Source: an uncultured Clostridia bacterium (GTDB taxonomy: Bacteria; Bacillota; Clostridia; Christensenellales; CAG-314). Taken from it: DNA of 64,000 nt. The stretch is from NCBI GenBank assembly GCA_947625725.1, contig CANQPI010000006.1, positions 1 to 64,000 of the forward strand. Reading direction: 5' to 3'. Below are positions 1 through 8,534 of this stretch, one piece after another; the stretch's first letter is position 1, and each line of letters opens with the position of its first letter. A program made the position numbers and the translations under genes. The notes beneath the pieces were generated by a model. The model was not told where the DNA came from and did not search any database. It saw nothing but the letters and a program-made list of their open reading frames with translations.

Positions 1-77
1 CAACTACCATTATACCAGAGATTTATATGAACTTCTTTTTTTTTCTTTGGGTGTTGCACTTGATAGTATAATTCACT

Positions 78-110
78 CAACAAAGCAATGCTTTCCATTA
101 TAATGGGAAG
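78..110 (+). repeat. Short near-palindromic repeat, copy 1
   Basis: A 33-bp unit centred on CCATTATAATGG, preceded by CAACAAAGCAATG. It recurs on the same strand at 330-362 and reversed at 61048-61080 and 61174-61208. The core can fold on itself. It is an interspersed repeat of unknown role. Confidence 0.75.
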
Positions 111-133
111 CAACCCCGCCAACCCCCGCAAGC

Positions 134-177
134 CGCTTGTGCGTTGTGTCCACACGCACTGCGCTCACTCAAATCCC
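134..177 (+). repeat. 44-bp repeat block, left copy
   Basis: This block reads almost identically in reverse complement at 60840-60883, with only a few differences. It contains TTGTGTCCACACG and GCTCACTCAAATCC. Together with the 117-bp block it forms a composite element found inverted at both ends of the window. Confidence 0.75.
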
Positions 178-329
178 TGTTTTTTTTGACCAAATGAATT
201 TTCATTCGGGCAACACCCTCGCGCTCGTGTGAAAAAGGTTGGAACTCTGATGGGGACAACTTGCACCGTAAAGTAGTCGGCAACTGTGAAATGACTTCAC
301 TGCGAGAGGGGAAGTGGTATTCGCTTTTT

Positions 330-446
330 CAACAAAGCAATGCTTTCCATTATAATGGGAAACAACGTCGGCGACCTGCACTAAAAGCCTTCTCTTGGGG
401 ACGCAAGGGAAGGGGGACCGTCGTCAGACGGTGGATGAGTTTCGAC
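330..446 (+). repeat. 117-bp interspersed repeat, left copy
   Basis: The reverse complement of 60965-61080 matches this block with about ten differences, roughly 92% identity by eye. It contains the ATTATAAT-centred unit, the segment CTTCTCTTGGGGACGC, and a small hairpin CCGTC-GTCA-GACGG at 418-431. No transposase is nearby, so it resembles a MITE-like or REP-like element. It lies just upstream of the hpf promoter. Confidence 0.8.
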
Positions 447-608
447 ATTTAGATGAGTGCGTCGTCATTGCGTGTTATGAAACTGCGCTCGGGTAGAAGG
501 GAGTAAAAAAAACTTGCGCGCACCGAGATGCGTCGAGGCAAAACGACCTTATCGAAAATAACTATGACCGCACCGCAAAATTTGTATATTTTTTTGGCGG
601 GCGCACTA

Positions 609-636
609 TTGAAATTATTGGCAAAAGTGGTATAAT
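609..636 (+). promoter_or_regulatory. Sigma-A-type promoter of hpf-floA
   Basis: TTGAAA at 609-614 and a perfect TATAAT at 631-636 are separated by 16 bp. Transcription would start near 643 and give a leader of about 55 nt to the hpf start codon. Confidence 0.7.
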
Positions 637-697
637 GTATATAGGAAAGTTTTTCGAAATTTCGGATACTTTCAAATGTTACCATGGAGGTACAAGT

Positions 698-1228
698 ATG
701 AAATTGGAAATCGTTGCAAAAAATTACCGTGTATCGGACAGATTGGAACGCATTTTGGAAGGAAAAACCAAGCGTCTGGACAAATATTTTCCAGACGGCG
801 GCACTCCTTGCAAAATCGTTATGACCGATTTGGGCAGACAGTGCAAGATGGAAATTTCCATCAATTTCCACGGCACTTACATTCGTTCGGAGGTGGTGGG
901 TGACACAATGTACTACAACATAGACAATTGTCTGCCCAAACTCGAACGTCAACTCATCAAGCACCGCGAAAAACTCAATCAAACCTACCGTATGCCCGCT
1001 TTGCCCGGGGAGTACGAGTTTGTTTCCGACGTGGACGTAACTCCGCTTTCCATCGCCAAGACCAAGCGTTTTGCCGTGGAGCGTATGTCGGCTATCGAGG
1101 CGGCGGAAAATCTCGAACTCGTCGATCATGATTTTTATTTGTTCGTAAACGACGAAACGGGCAATGTCGAAGCCGTCTACCGTCGCAAGGACGGAACGAT
1201 AGGCTTGCTTCAACCCTATGTGGACTAA
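698..1228 (+). CDS. hpf: Ribosome hibernation promoting factor, long form
   Basis: A 176-residue protein with the long-HPF layout. Residues 1-100 or so form the ribosome-binding beta-alpha-beta domain (starting KLEIVAKNYRVSDRLE). Residues 118-176 form the C-terminal dimerisation domain, recognised by the KRFAVERMSAIEAAENLELVDHD-type segment and the ending GNVEAVYRRKDGTIGLLQP. Long HPF pairs 70S ribosomes into inactive 100S dimers in stationary phase or stress. The start at 698 is chosen over an in-frame codon at 635 because GGAGG lies just upstream at 686-690 and the conserved domain begins at this Met. floA follows after 9 bp, so the two probably share a transcript from the promoter at 609-636. 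Confidence 0.93.
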   Translation: MKLEIVAKNYRVSDRLERILEGKTKRLDKYFPDGGTPCKIVMTDLGRQCKMEISINFHGTYIRSEVVGDTMYYNIDNCLPKLERQLIKHREKLNQTYRMPALPGEYEFVSDVDVTPLSIAKTKRFAVERMSAIEAAENLELVDHDFYLFVNDETGNVEAVYRRKDGTIGLLQPYVD

Positions 1229-1237
1229 GGAGATACC

Positions 1238-2263
1238 ATGAATACGATTTTGAATTTGCTCGGCGCAAACGGAGTATGGGAGTGGTGGTACACTCTGCTC
1301 ATAGTATTGGGAGCGTTGTTGATAGTCGTTTTGCTGTTTTTGCCGTTGGGCACGTGGTTTATCGCGGCGGTAAGCAACGCGCACGTGTCTATGGGAAGGC
1401 TCATCGGCATGAAGATGCGCCGTATCAAATACCGCATGCTCGTTGACGTCTACATCAGAGCGCGCAAGGCGGGCTTGGATATCGACATTGCCGAGTTGGA
1501 AAGTCACGTAATGGCGGGAGGCAACATCAGTAACGTCGTCAACGCGCTCATTTCCTCTCACAGCGCAAATATCGAACTGTCTTTGCAGTCGGCAAAGGCG
1601 ATCGATCTTGCGGGGCGCGACGTGTTGAACGCCGTCAAGGTGTCCGTCAACCCCAAGGTTATCGAAACGCCCGTGATCTCCGCGATAGCCAAGAACGGTA
1701 TCGAGTTGAGAGTCAAAGCGCGCGTTACGGTGCGCGCCAACATCAGCCGACTTATCGGCGGCGCAGGCGAAGAAACCATCATTGCGCGCGTGGGCGAGGG
1801 TATCGTTACTACGGTAGGATCTTCCGAAACGCACAAGGAAGTTTTGGAAAATCCCGATTCCATCAGCAAGACCGTCCTCAAAAAGGGTCTTGACGCAGGC
1901 ACTGCTTACGAAATACTGTCCATAGACATTGCCGACGTGGACGTCGGGCGCAACATAGGCGCGCAATTGCAAATGGATCAAGCGGAAGCGGACAAGCGCA
2001 TTGCCCAAGCCAACGCCGAGGAACGTCGCGCAATGGCAATAGCCACCGAGCAGGAAATGAAAGCCCACACGCAGGAAATGCGCGCCAAGGTGGTCGAGGC
2101 GGAAGCGGAAGTTCCCCGCGCCATGGCGGAGGCGTTTCGCAACGGTCGTCTTGGGATAATGGACTACTATCAAATGCAAAACATACAGGCGGATACATCT
2201 ATGCGCAATGCCATCAGCGGCAACAACGACGGCACGGGCGGCGACAGATCAAGCAAAAAATAA
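1238..2263 (+). CDS. floA: Flotillin-like scaffold protein FloA
   Basis: A 341-residue protein of the FloA/YqfA type. It has a hydrophobic membrane hairpin at residues 15-45, then an SPFH/band-7-like domain at about 50-240 ([29 protein letters not shown] stretch, split here as [13 protein letters not shown] and [15 protein letters not shown]). An Ala/Glu-rich coiled coil follows at about 240-310, and the tail is polar. Bacterial flotillins organise fluid membrane microdomains and scaffold signalling and secretion proteins at the cytoplasmic face. The gene sits between hpf and a small membrane protein on one strand. Length and domain order are typical of the family. Confidence 0.93.
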   Translation: MNTILNLLGANGVWEWWYTLLIVLGALLIVVLLFLPLGTWFIAAVSNAHVSMGRLIGMKMRRIKYRMLVDVYIRARKAGLDIDIAELESHVMAGGNISNVVNALISSHSANIELSLQSAKAIDLAGRDVLNAVKVSVNPKVIETPVISAIAKNGIELRVKARVTVRANISRLIGGAGEETIIARVGEGIVTTVGSSETHKEVLENPDSISKTVLKKGLDAGTAYEILSIDIADVDVGRNIGAQLQMDQAEADKRIAQANAEERRAMAIATEQEMKAHTQEMRAKVVEAEAEVPRAMAEAFRNGRLGIMDYYQMQNIQADTSMRNAISGNNDGTGGDRSSKK

Positions 2264-2278
2264 CGGGGCGGCGGGACA

Positions 2279-2728
2279 ATGATCGATACGGAAATGATAT
2301 TTGCAATGGTATTCGGACTTGGCGCTACGTCGGTTGTCGTGGTGATATTCCTGATCTTGTTCGTCACTTTGCGCAAAGAAAAACGCAAAAACGTCGGCTC
2401 TGCCAAAACAAACGTCGTTCGCCCCGCAACTACCGACAGCGCGCCTACTCCGCAACAGAAACACGCGTTGCACGTCGCCGACGCGCACGAACACGCTCAC
2501 TTGGGCGAGGAGGAACACTACGAGGAGATCGTCGGTTCTTTGGGCGACGTCAACGACGAAGGTTGCGCCGATTTGGACGGAGTGCGTTTCATTGCTCACG
2601 ACATAGCCTACGAAACGCAAAAATACGCGGATTCTCCCGAGTACGGCAAGGTGGCGCGCGTAATGATCTTGGGCGAGATACTCAACAGTCCGCGCTTCAA
2701 AAACCCCTATCGCAAACCGCGCAATTGA
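2279..2728 (+). CDS. Small membrane protein of unknown function
   Basis: A 149-residue protein not recognised as a named family. Residues 8-30 form one strong transmembrane helix followed by basic residues (RKEKRKN), which predicts that the C-terminal part is cytoplasmic. A His- and Glu-rich linker (HVADAHEHAHLGEEEHYEE) covers about 66-86. A short folded-looking tail ends GKVARVMILGEILNSPRFKNPYR. It starts 16 bp after floA in a poor Shine-Dalgarno context (GGGGCGGCGGG), so it is probably the third gene of the hpf-floA transcript. By context it could be a partner of the flotillin, but nothing in the sequence proves that. Confidence 0.75.
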   Translation: MIDTEMIFAMVFGLGATSVVVVIFLILFVTLRKEKRKNVGSAKTNVVRPATTDSAPTPQQKHALHVADAHEHAHLGEEEHYEEIVGSLGDVNDEGCADLDGVRFIAHDIAYETQKYADSPEYGKVARVMILGEILNSPRFKNPYRKPRN

Positions 2729-2780
2729 TTTGCGGCAAAAAAATGCCCTCGCTCTTTTTGGCGTGTGTCCATAGGGATTC

Positions 2781-2823
2781 TACGAATAAGCGGTTTGGCG
2801 GTTAGCCAAACCGCTTATTCGTA
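2781..2823. repeat. Perfect 19-bp inverted repeat, 5-nt loop
   Basis: Arms 2781-2799 and 2805-2823 are exactly complementary (TACGAATAAGCGGTTTGGC and its reverse complement) around a GGTTA loop. No T-run follows on either strand, so it is not a textbook terminator, although it could end transcription of the floA operon. Further imperfect stems follow at 2851-2900 (GAGGGG...CCCCTC) and 2904-2921 (AAGCGGG-AGA-CCCGCCTT). Confidence 0.8.
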
Positions 2824-2965
2824 CCGCAAAAGTGGGTAGATTTTTGCTTTGAGGGGAAGCAGGATAAGAATTGTGGGCAGTTCTGCCCCAATCGCCCCTC
2901 AACAAGCGGGAGACCCGCCTTAAAGGAAAGACTCTGAAAAGGGGTTGGCCGATGACTCTAATGCC

Positions 2966-2994
2966 TTGACATATAATTTATAAAAATATATAAT
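2966..2994 (+). promoter_or_regulatory. Perfect consensus sigma-A promoter of the ABC transporter
   Basis: TTGACA at 2966-2971 and TATAAT at 2989-2994 are separated by exactly 17 bp of A/T-rich DNA. The start site would be near 3001, giving a leader of about 64 nt to the ATG at 3065. The remainder of the 336-bp gap before this gene holds only the palindrome at 2781 and the smaller stems after it. Confidence 0.85.
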
Positions 2995-3064
2995 TATATT
3001 GCCGAAATTAAAAATTTTCATTTTCCAAACGCATAATATGCCAAGGAACATCCGGAGCACAAGC

Positions 3065-5671
3065 ATGATAGAAGTAAAAGAACTGACAAAGATATATAAA
3101 AGCCGCAAAAGCGGAAATTGCACAGCCCTTGACCACATAAGTTTTACGTTACCCGACAAGGGCTTTGTTTTTGTTATCGGCAAGAGCGGAAGCGGCAAAA
3201 CTACGCTCTTGTCCCTTCTCGGCGGGTTGGACACCATTACGTCGGGCGAGATCATCGAAAACGGCAGACATATAGATAAATTCGGGCTTAGGGAGCAGGT
3301 ATATTACCGCAATTCGACGATAGGGTTTATCTTTCAGGACTTTCATCTAATTGATGAACTTACTATCTCCGAGAATATATCTCTTGCATTGGAACTTCGC
3401 GGAGAGACGGATAAAGACAAGATCAAGCAAGCGCTTATAGATACCGATCTTGCGGACTACGAAAATCGCTATCCCAAGGAACTTTCGGGTGGGCAGAAAC
3501 AGCGTGTGGCAATAGCGCGTGCGCTTGTAAAGCAGCCCTCCATAATTCTTGCGGATGAGCCCACGGGCAACCTGGACAGCAAGACGACGGCGCAAATACT
3601 TGATTTGCTCAAAGAACTGTCCAAGGAAAAACTTGTGGTCATAGTGTCCCACAATTTGAGCGACGCGGAGCGCTATGCGGATGAGATTCTCGAATTGTCA
3701 GACGGCAAGATACTTCAACATTTGAAGAGGAATGAGAACTTCGACAGCCGCCTCAGAGTGGAGGACGATACGCTTGTCATTCCCACAGGCGAGGAATTCA
3801 GCGAGGAAAATCTTGAAGAAGTCGCCCCTAAATTGGCGCATGGCGTGGGCGGAGTCAGGCAGGAAAACGAACGCTTTTTGCCTTACGGCGATGCCGCTTT
3901 GGATATGCCGAAGGAGAAACCCCTTGAGCGAAAACATTTGAAGGCGAAACACACGGCAAAACTTTCCATAAGGTTTGCGCGGCGAAGTTTGATTCGGACG
4001 TGCGTCTATTCCGTTATCTTTGCCGCGGTCTTGGTAGTTTTGGGGCTAAGCCAGCTCATCATGAATTTCAACGGCGGCGAAGTGATAGCAAAAGAGATGA
4101 CAAAGCGGGGCTTGAGCTGTACGACCTTCATAAAGGACGCCAACGACAAATATGAAATCACGGATACGGCGTACATCGTGGACGTAAACGAGGACGACCT
4201 GCAAAAATTTTACGACGCGGGTTATGAGGGCAAGGCATATCCGCTTGTGAACTATTCGCTTTATCTTGCAAGCGACGACATGGCTGTGAGACAACAAAGG
4301 CTTAATATCAGTTCAAATCCTTATTCTATCGGGGCGACATTCGGCGTTCTTGTCACCGAAGAAGGCTTTGTGGAAAAACATTTCGGAAAACTCGAATACG
4401 CGGCGCTTGCCGAAGATCAAAGGGACTACGGAATTTTTATCACGGACTTTTTTGCGGACGCATGCATGCTGTACAGACCTAACGAAATCAAATCATATCA
4501 AGACCTTTTGGGCAATCATGCAAAATACACAACCTTCACTTACGGCTACGTAAACGGCATAATCAGAACGGAGTACAAGGAGCGATATAAGGATATTTTC
4601 GACAAATTGACAGACCCGAGCACGCCCAAAGACGAACTCAAGGAGATTGCGCAAAGCGACCAAGGAATTGCGCTTTATGATGAAATAACTCAGTTTTTGG
4701 GAATAGCATATTCGTTTGAACAAAATTTCGCAACAGATCTCAAAAATCCGAAGAATTTTATTTCTATAGGCAACAGCACCTTTGAATACAACGGACAAAC
4801 GTTTGAGTTTGATGGCGGCGGCTACTTCGCGAGGGCAAATATGATAAACACAATACCCCTCCGCGACAACGAGATCGCTTTAGACTACGAATTTTACAAT
4901 CAAATTTTCGGCACGAGTTACACTCCGCAAAATTTGAGTCAATTTGTTCCGCACGAAGTGAAATTTTCATACTATCTGGCATGCGACAAAAACAGGTCGA
5001 ACAAAAAGTTTGAGGCAACGCTGAAAGTTGTCGGATTGAACAACGGTATAAGGACAAAAATCAACTTGCCGGACAGTGTTTATGAACAATTTGTGCAATT
5101 TGAAAGAGTCACCTGCGGCTACTATTTTGACAACGCCGAGCAGACCGAGCTTCTTGTCAACGCCGCCGCCGAAAACGGCTTTATTCCGAACTCGTCGATC
5201 GGCGGCTCCATTACGACCATGAGCAAGGCGGTCAATGTGTTCAGTCGATTTTTCAATCTCATATTCATCGTATTGTGCGCGGCGTTGCTGCTTATCATGG
5301 TACAGTTCGAGTTCAAGAACATTAAGGACAAAATGCGGGACATCGGCATTATGAAGGCGTTGGGAGCAAGGGATATCGACCTTATCGTCATTTTCGGTTT
5401 TCAGGTGCTTGTTGCGGGGCTTGCAATGATAATACTTTATATTGCAGGTTCGTTTGTGTTTATCGGGCTTGCAAACAAAGTTCTTGTGCTGTCACTCAAC
5501 GAGCTTGCCAAGAATGCAATGGTGATGGACATATCGTTCCTCGTCGTCAAGTGGAAGTATATTTTGCAGAACTGCGTATTGGCATGCATAATAATGTTAG
5601 CGTCCTTCCTTGTGCCAATGTTACGACTGAGATATATAAAGCCGTCAAACGTCATAAAAGCGAAAGAATAA
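3065..5671 (+). CDS. ABC transporter, ATPase fused to FtsX/MacB-type permease
   Basis: An 868-residue single-chain transporter. The N-terminal ATPase has Walker A GKSGSGKT at residues 39-46, the signature LSGGQ near 141-145 and Walker B IILADEP near 160. It belongs to the LolD/MacB/BceA group. A first membrane helix follows near residues 305-330, then a large extracytoplasmic domain of about 390 residues, then three C-terminal helices in the FtsX pattern ([17 protein letters not shown] onward). Such proteins usually export peptides or lipids, or act as mechanotransmission or antimicrobial-resistance pumps. The substrate is not evident. ATG 3065 is used because GGAG lies upstream and the ATPase fold begins there ([11 protein letters not shown]). 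Codon usage looks more A/T-rich than in neighbouring genes. It stands alone, with its own consensus promoter and a terminator after it. Confidence 0.9.
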   Translation: MIEVKELTKIYKSRKSGNCTALDHISFTLPDKGFVFVIGKSGSGKTTLLSLLGGLDTITSGEIIENGRHIDKFGLREQVYYRNSTIGFIFQDFHLIDELTISENISLALELRGETDKDKIKQALIDTDLADYENRYPKELSGGQKQRVAIARALVKQPSIILADEPTGNLDSKTTAQILDLLKELSKEKLVVIVSHNLSDAERYADEILELSDGKILQHLKRNENFDSRLRVEDDTLVIPTGEEFSEENLEEVAPKLAHGVGGVRQENERFLPYGDAALDMPKEKPLERKHLKAKHTAKLSIRFARRSLIRTCVYSVIFAAVLVVLGLSQLIMNFNGGEVIAKEMTKRGLSCTTFIKDANDKYEITDTAYIVDVNEDDLQKFYDAGYEGKAYPLVNYSLYLASDDMAVRQQRLNISSNPYSIGATFGVLVTEEGFVEKHFGKLEYAALAEDQRDYGIFITDFFADACMLYRPNEIKSYQDLLGNHAKYTTFTYGYVNGIIRTEYKERYKDIFDKLTDPSTPKDELKEIAQSDQGIALYDEITQFLGIAYSFEQNFATDLKNPKNFISIGNSTFEYNGQTFEFDGGGYFARANMINTIPLRDNEIALDYEFYNQIFGTSYTPQNLSQFVPHEVKFSYYLACDKNRSNKKFEATLKVVGLNNGIRTKINLPDSVYEQFVQFERVTCGYYFDNAEQTELLVNAAAENGFIPNSSIGGSITTMSKAVNVFSRFFNLIFIVLCAALLLIMVQFEFKNIKDKMRDIGIMKALGARDIDLIVIFGFQVLVAGLAMIILYIAGSFVFIGLANKVLVLSLNELAKNAMVMDISFLVVKWKYILQNCVLACIIMLASFLVPMLRLRYIKPSNVIKAKE

Positions 5672-5711
5672 ATCAACTATTGTCACATCACAAATTCAAA
5701 CAGAAAAAAGC

Positions 5712-5754
5712 TGCCGCAAGCGAATAACTTCGCCTGCGGCAACCGTTCTTTTTT
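5712..5754 (+). terminator. Rho-independent terminator after the ABC transporter
   Basis: Stem TGCCGCA-A-GCGAA / TTCGC-C-TGCGGCA with loop TAAC (5712-5741), one A/C mismatch, followed by TTCTTTTTTC. A-rich DNA on the left side means it could also work on the minus strand. Confidence 0.8.
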
Positions 5755-5809
5755 CTCTGTAATGAAATTTAGTCCCTATGGAATACACCATTTCGGCGGG
5801 GGCTTTTGC

Positions 5810-5849
5810 GTAAACAAAAACGGGAGCGTTTCTTTGCGAACCTCCCGTT
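5810..5849 (-). terminator. Terminator for the minus-strand SHOCT gene
   Basis: AACGGGAG at 5819-5826 pairs with CTCCCGTT at 5842-5849. Read on the minus strand, the stem is followed by TTTTTGTTTA. It lies 7 bp beyond the stop codon of the gene at 5856-6734. Confidence 0.7.
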
Positions 5850-5855
5850 GTTTCG

Positions 5856-6734
5856 TTATCTGTACGAACGCGCCAACTCGTCGTATTCCTGCTGCGAGAT
5901 CGCGCCGCTGTCCAACAACGTTTGCAGTACGGTAAGTTTGGGGTTGGAGTCGCGGCGTTCGCTTTTGCCGTAAACGCTGTCCATTGTGCTTTGTACTGTT
6001 TCAATGCGGTGCGTAGCAAAGTTTTCCGTCGGGGGCGTTTGCGGATCTTCCTCGACAAAGGCTTCTTGCGGCTCCCGTTCGGCAGGCGTTTGCGCGGCGA
6101 CGTCCGTTTGAACAGTCGCTTGCGGCGCGTCCGTCCGTTCGATTTCGACGGTTTCCGATTGTAGCGGCAGTTCCTCCTCGGCGGGTCGGCTCGGCGTAAC
6201 GTCCGCGTCAACTTGTTCCGTTGGCATTGCCTCCTGTTCGTGCGGCTCGTCGTCGGATAGTTCCGCCGTTTGTTTCGGTTTGATGCCCAACGTGCAACCT
6301 ACCGCCACGACGAACAACGACGGAAACACAAAGCCCGCCACCAACACTCCGACGGCATACCCGCCGACCAATTCCATGGCGCACACGATCGTAAACGTCG
6401 AAGCGATTGCAATTCCCGTCAACGCAAGCACACAGCCGGCAAGAACGGTGCGTTTGCCTTTGCAAACAAGCAACATAATTCCGCCGACGACGAGTATTAC
6501 CGACGGCACGGCGTAAAATACTATGGGCAAAACGTAGGATATTTTTGTCATTCCCCAATATCCCGCAATTGTTTCGAATCCTTTTTGTAACGAGAGGAAC
6601 AACTCCGTCGCTACGCTCGACATGGACGGAAACAACGCCGCATGCGCAAGAAAAACCGCCATCAACATCAGGCAAAGCGGCACCAGCAAGCATAGCGCGC
6701 CCGCGATCGTTTGAAAAACCCTGCGAGTTTTCAT
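5856..6734 (-). CDS. Polytopic membrane protein with C-terminal SHOCT domain
   Basis: A 292-residue protein. The first half carries four hydrophobic helices, roughly residues 8-32, 65-87, 92-115 and 122-150. A long acidic, proline-rich linker follows (about 155-245). The end is a SHOCT motif (LTVLQTLLDSGAISQQEYDELARSYR region, read as LDSGAISQQEYDEL). SHOCT is a short oligomerisation-like module found at the ends of many bacterial membrane proteins; its role is not defined. AAGGAG sits 8 bp before the start. The YDG-domain gene lies 130 bp upstream on the same strand, so both may be co-transcribed. No specific function is claimed. Confidence 0.8.
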   Translation of the reverse strand: MKTRRVFQTIAGALCLLVPLCLMLMAVFLAHAALFPSMSSVATELFLSLQKGFETIAGYWGMTKISYVLPIVFYAVPSVILVVGGIMLLVCKGKRTVLAGCVLALTGIAIASTFTIVCAMELVGGYAVGVLVAGFVFPSLFVVAVGCTLGIKPKQTAELSDDEPHEQEAMPTEQVDADVTPSRPAEEELPLQSETVEIERTDAPQATVQTDVAAQTPAEREPQEAFVEEDPQTPPTENFATHRIETVQSTMDSVYGKSERRDSNPKLTVLQTLLDSGAISQQEYDELARSYR

Positions 6735-6864
6735 TATATTCTCCTTCGCCGCAGATCGGCAACTTAGTCAAATTATATTTTACTACACGCAAACAAATTT
6801 TGCAATATCTTTTTGCGGCGCGTCGGAGTCGGCTCGTCTGCGACAAAATTCCGCTTTGGCGGCG

Positions 6865-8040
6865 CTATTCGGTTTGAGCGAGTTTTTCTTTGTTGAGAAG
6901 TTTGTCCCAAAACGTTGCCGTTTCGCCTATTTCCGCTTGCAAACCGTCGGGAACGCAAACGGTGTAGTTGTCTTTGTCCGCGCCCACAAGGCGAACGGTT
7001 GCTTCCACTCCGTGTTGACCCACGCTTGCGTCCTCGAAGTTTACGCTTATGCCGCCGACGGCAACGCTGTCGCCGCTCACAACTCCGTCAAGTTGTCCCG
7101 TTTTGTCCACGGTGGCTTTGGTGGTGCCGTCAAACAGTTTGTCCTGCACCGTCAGTCCGTTCAAAAAGATCTGTTTGGGGACGATCTCGCCGCTGACGAA
7201 ATCGGGCAAAAGGTAGTTGCGGGCGTCGTCGCCTTCCAGACGGGCGGTGGCAAGCAAAATCGTCTTGTCCGAACCGACGTTTTTGTTGTCGAAGTACAAC
7301 TCGTCACAGCAAAGGCAAACGTCGTCGCCGTCAAGCGCGCCTTCGAGTTGCAGCGACGGGTTTAGGATAGTGTTTGTCCCGTCGTAGATCTTGGTCAGAT
7401 TGCCCGTAACGTTCAGTTTGCGCGGCAAAACGGTCAGTATGCCCTCCGTTTGGCGCACGTCGTAGTCCAGATAGTCGCATTGTTTGTCGAAAGTAACGGA
7501 GTAGACCCCCGCCCCGTCGATATCGGCAATGCACATACCGTCAAAACAAAAGTCTTTTTCCTCGTCGCCCACAAAGCCGCTTGCGGAGTAACCGAGTTGA
7601 GGCATTTCCTCTCCGTAGATCATTTCCGCTTGCGGAGCGGTCAACGTCAGGACGGGTCGAGCCACGTCCACGACGCGCGTTTGGGCGTATCTTCCCGCGC
7701 TGACGGACAGTTCCATTGTGCCGCTCGTCGGCGGAGCGTAGCGCAGACAAATTTCTTCGCCCTCTCCGTATTCGGAACGTTGTACTTCGTTGCCGTTCAC
7801 CGACCATATCACGGTATCCCCCTCGGAGAGTTTTCCGTTCGGCACAAAAGTAAACGTCGTTTCTTTGCCGCGGACAGCCTCCTCGCAGGACAGTTCGCCG
7901 CCCATTGCGGAGTAATCGGCGTTTTTGATCGCGCGAAACACCCACCAAGCGCCCATTATGGTAACTATCAACAAAACCACCATCACGGCGATACCTATCG
8001 TCAAGTCGAGCCGTTCGCTGTTTTTTTCGGATTTTTGCAT
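6865..8040 (-). CDS. Membrane-anchored protein with YDG/MBG-type repeats
   Basis: A 391-residue protein with one N-terminal membrane helix (about residues 13-38) and a large outer part. It has an Ig-like segment (GDTVIWSVNGNEV near 75-85) followed by MBG/YDG-type beta modules with the hallmark KIYDGTNT and KLFDGTTKA motifs. Such modules occur in surface adhesins and cell-envelope proteins. AAGGAGGAG directly before ATG 8040 fixes the start, although the frame stays open upstream to 8418. No enzymatic motif or sortase signal is visible. It is divergent from the giant lipoprotein across a 494-bp regulatory gap and upstream of the SHOCT gene. Confidence 0.82.
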   Translation of the reverse strand: MQKSEKNSERLDLTIGIAVMVVLLIVTIMGAWWVFRAIKNADYSAMGGELSCEEAVRGKETTFTFVPNGKLSEGDTVIWSVNGNEVQRSEYGEGEEICLRYAPPTSGTMELSVSAGRYAQTRVVDVARPVLTLTAPQAEMIYGEEMPQLGYSASGFVGDEEKDFCFDGMCIADIDGAGVYSVTFDKQCDYLDYDVRQTEGILTVLPRKLNVTGNLTKIYDGTNTILNPSLQLEGALDGDDVCLCCDELYFDNKNVGSDKTILLATARLEGDDARNYLLPDFVSGEIVPKQIFLNGLTVQDKLFDGTTKATVDKTGQLDGVVSGDSVAVGGISVNFEDASVGQHGVEATVRLVGADKDNYTVCVPDGLQAEIGETATFWDKLLNKEKLAQTE

Positions 8041-8182
8041 ATTCTCCTCCTTGCGGATAGTTTGCGACAAATCGTTACAAATATCCTTGTCGCGTAGCGT
8101 CGGGGCGAACGAAAGTTTATGGCAGAGCCGTCGCAACGCCTTTGAAGCATCGGCTTGCGCAAACAAATCGTCGATAGCGATA

Positions 8183-8272
8183 GTGCAAAGCAACTTGACG
8201 TTATCCGAAATTCGGCAAAGCAACTTGACGGTAGCAAAAATACGGCAAAACAATTTGCAGAAAATGTTGAAA
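8183..8272. repeat. Three tandem 30-bp units between divergent genes
   Basis: Units at 8183-8212, 8213-8242 and 8243-8272 share CGGCAAAGCAACTTGACG; the third is the most diverged. The array lies in the divergent intergenic region, just upstream of the plus-strand promoter at 8279. The even 30-bp (three-turn) spacing would suit a repeated protein-binding site, but that is inference. Confidence 0.65.
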
Positions 8273-8278
8273 ATTGTA

Positions 8279-8306
8279 TTGACAATTTTAACAAGGTTGA
8301 TATAAT
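8279..8306 (+). promoter_or_regulatory. Promoter of the giant-lipoprotein leader
   Basis: TTGACA at 8279-8284 and TATAAT at 8301-8306 with 16-bp spacing. The start would be near 8313, giving a leader of about 220 nt that contains a small ORF and a terminator before the lipoprotein gene. Confidence 0.75.
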
Positions 8307-8354
8307 ATAAAAATAAGTACAGCCACAAAATATATTTACTTTTCAAGAGGTAAC

Positions 8355-8471
8355 ATGCGCGCGTTATTTTTTGAACGGAGTCATCGGTATATTTTGTTGT
8401 GTGGGCGTAAGGTTTCAACCGTTACGCACACCTGTTTTTGCTCTAAAACACATGTCAACGTCACCGCATAG
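8355..8471 (+). CDS. Candidate 38-residue leader peptide
   Basis: An ATG at 8355 follows AAGAGG with 5-nt spacing and opens a 38-codon frame beginning MRALFFERSHRYILLCG and ending THVNVTA. The stop codon (8469-8471) lies inside the left arm of the terminator at 8462-8503. An imperfect hairpin (8399-8431) sits within the coding part. This is the geometry expected of a leader ORF whose translation affects the following terminator. No family is known, and the ORF could be fortuitous. There is no obvious run of one regulatory codon, though the peptide is rich in Thr, Cys, His and Arg. Confidence 0.45.
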   Translation: MRALFFERSHRYILLCGRKVSTVTHTCFCSKTHVNVTA

Positions 8472-8503
8472 GGGAAATTTGCCCCCTATGCGGTGCTTTT
8501 TTT
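8462..8503 (+). terminator. Strong terminator or attenuator before the giant lipoprotein
   Basis: A perfect 13-bp stem (CACCGCATAGGGG with CCCCTATGCGGTG, loop AAATTTGC) is followed by CTTTTTTT. It lies between the only visible promoter (8279-8306) and the lipoprotein start at 8535. The 31 bp left after it are too short for another complete promoter. The lipoprotein gene would therefore need read-through of this terminator. Confidence 0.85.
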
Positions 8504-8534
8504 ACGCAAAAAAACTTTACAAGGAGATATCGTA

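Larger units (their letters stand above)
1..608. other. Gene-free left edge with interspersed repeats
   Basis: No convincing gene is visible here. The stretch is built of pieces that recur, in opposite orientation, at 60840-61325: a near-palindromic ATTATAAT-centred unit (78-110 and 330-362), a 44-bp block (134-177) and a 117-bp block (330-446). Short ORFs on both strands only translate these repeats. From about 450 to 608 I see no further structure before the hpf promoter. Confidence 0.7.

Noticed and set aside
449..2179. 576-codon minus-strand ORF opposite hpf and floA
   Set aside because: It is a shadow of plus-strand genes with clear family motifs and ribosome-binding sites; its translation resembles no protein family.
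2851..2921. Riboswitch or attenuator upstream of the ABC transporter
   Set aside because: Small stems are present, but they lie upstream of the consensus promoter at 2966 and so would not be in its transcript.
8041..8418. In-frame upstream extension of the YDG-domain gene
   Set aside because: The frame is open to 8418, but AAGGAGGAG directly before ATG 8040 and the membrane helix just after it fix the start there. The extension mostly encodes the 30-bp tandem repeat.
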